In this document: positions 63,213 to 64,000 of the stretch, piece after piece
Position numbering within the stretch: position 1 is the first letter of the stretch
Layout: every line of letters starts with the position of its first letter
Source of the DNA: Pseudomonadota bacterium
Lineage (GTDB): Bacteria > Pseudomonadota > Gammaproteobacteria > Enterobacterales > Enterobacteriaceae
Reading direction: 5' to 3'
NCBI GenBank assembly: GCA_018261615.1
Contig: JAGTSE010000014.1
Span: 1 to 64,000 of the forward strand
DNA length: 64,000 nt
The notes under the pieces: generated by a model
Told to the model about the DNA's origin: nothing
Databases searched by the model: none
The model's input: only the letters and a program-made list of their open reading frames with translations
Position numbers and translations under genes: made by a program

Positions 63213-64000
63213 ATGTTAGATAACACGCGTTTACGCATAGCTATTCAGAAATCCGGCCGCCTGAGCGATGACTCTCGCGAACTTCTGGCCCGTTGCGGCA
63301 TTAAGATCAACCTGCACACTCAGCGTCTGATCGCACTGGCGGAAAATATGCCGATCGATATTCTGCGCGTACGTGATGACGACATTCCTGGGCTGGTGAT
63401 GGACGGCGTCGTCGATCTGGGCATTATTGGCGAGAACGTGCTTGAAGAAGAGTTGCTGAACCGCCGCGCACAGGGAGAAGATCCGCGCTACTTCACCCTG
63501 CGCCGTCTCGATTTCGGCGGTTGCCGCCTGTCGCTGGCCACGCCGGTTGATGAGTCCTGGAACGGCCCGGAAGCGCTGGATGGCAAACGCATCGCCACCT
63601 CTTACCCGCACCTGCTGAAACGCTACCTGGATCAGAAAGGTGTCTCTTTCAAATCCTGTCTGTTGAACGGTTCTGTTGAAGTCGCCCCGCGCGCCGGTCT
63701 GGCCGACGCTATTTGTGACCTGGTATCAACCGGCGCCACGCTGGAAGCCAACGGCCTGCGCGAAGTCGAAGTGATTTACCGCTCGAAAGCGTGCCTTATC
63801 CAGCGCGACGGCGAGATGAGCGACGCCAAACAGCAATTGATCGATAAATTGCTGACCCGCATCCAGGGCGTTATTCAGGCCCGCGAATCGAAATACATCA
63901 TGATGCACGCGCCGAGCGAGCGTCTGGAAGAAGTTATCGCTCTGCTGCCGGGTGCCGAACGTCCGACTATTCTGCCGCTGGCGGGCGATCAGCAGCGCGT
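63213..64000 (+). CDS. hisG: ATP phosphoribosyltransferase HisG (partial, runs off the window)
   Basis: The first 262 codons or so are present of the usual 299. [20 protein letters not shown] opens the enzyme, with [13 protein letters not shown] following. It performs the first step of histidine synthesis and is feedback-inhibited by histidine. GAGGA precedes the ATG. Confidence 0.97.
   Translation, partial: MLDNTRLRIAIQKSGRLSDDSRELLARCGIKINLHTQRLIALAENMPIDILRVRDDDIPGLVMDGVVDLGIIGENVLEEELLNRRAQGEDPRYFTLRRLDFGGCRLSLATPVDESWNGPEALDGKRIATSYPHLLKRYLDQKGVSFKSCLLNGSVEVAPRAGLADAICDLVSTGATLEANGLREVEVIYRSKACLIQRDGEMSDAKQQLIDKLLTRIQGVIQARESKYIMMHAPSERLEEVIALLPGAERPTILPLAGDQQR

Overview
The window is chromosomal DNA from a member of the Enterobacteriaceae. 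Gene order and protein sequences follow the E. coli/Salmonella backbone from the yeeO/tRNA-Asn area through erfK, the cob/cbi operon, pocR-pdu, yeeX-yeeA-sbmC-dacD-sbcB-plaP-yeeZ to hisL-hisG. Presence of cob and pdu, a second EF-G, and the extra genes around tRNA-Asn point to a relative of Salmonella, Citrobacter, Kosakonia or Enterobacter. The species cannot be fixed from sequence alone.

Layout. (1) 1-4200: AT-rich accessory DNA. It holds an orphan type VI secretion module (Hcp, a DUF2778 L,D-transpeptidase-like toxin, a small membrane protein likely to be its immunity partner), wrecked IS4-like, IS200-like and integrase pieces, a 25-nt tRNA-Asn 5' fragment, the MATE exporter yeeO and an intact tRNA-Asn. 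(2) 4200-14900: a secreted alpha/beta hydrolase bounded by tRNA-Asn and a decayed tRNA-Asn-like 3' end, a gamma-glutamylcyclotransferase-like protein, a LamB-family porin broken by an amber codon, a luciferase-like oxidoreductase, erfK, a DedA protein, a second IS4-like remnant, a second EF-G gene and a divergent ArsR-type regulator. (3) 14931-31440: the anaerobic cobalamin operon, transcribed leftward from a cobalamin riboswitch: cbiABCDETFGHJKLMNQOP-cobUST. All genes look intact except cbiJ, which has lost about 235 bp and its frame. (4) 31657-51803: pocR, pduF and the rightward propanediol-utilisation microcompartment operon pduABCDEGHJKLMNOPQSTUVWX, with an extra uroporphyrinogen-III methyltransferase gene between pduW and pduX. 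(5) 51835-64000: backbone genes yeeX (tmaR), yeeA, sbmC, dacD, sbcB, plaP, yeeZ, hisL and the start of hisG.

sbcB carries a 3.2-kb insertion with 25-bp direct repeats of its own 5' coding sequence. The insert holds a 34-codon hydrophobic peptide directly followed by a Wzy-like O-antigen polymerase, then decayed phage tailspike and integrase pieces. This looks like the surviving lysogenic-conversion end of a serotype-converting prophage, in the arrangement known from phage D3 and epsilon15 (inhibitor of the host polymerase plus replacement polymerase).

The genes work together as follows. 1,2-propanediol enters through PduF, PocR activates pdu and cob, and the microcompartment converts propanediol to propionaldehyde, propanol and propionyl-phosphate using adenosylcobalamin. 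The cob operon, pduO, pduX, cobA and PduS/PduG/PduH supply, adenosylate and recycle that cofactor. The broken cbiJ suggests that de novo synthesis may be blocked and that the strain depends on salvage or a substitute reductase.
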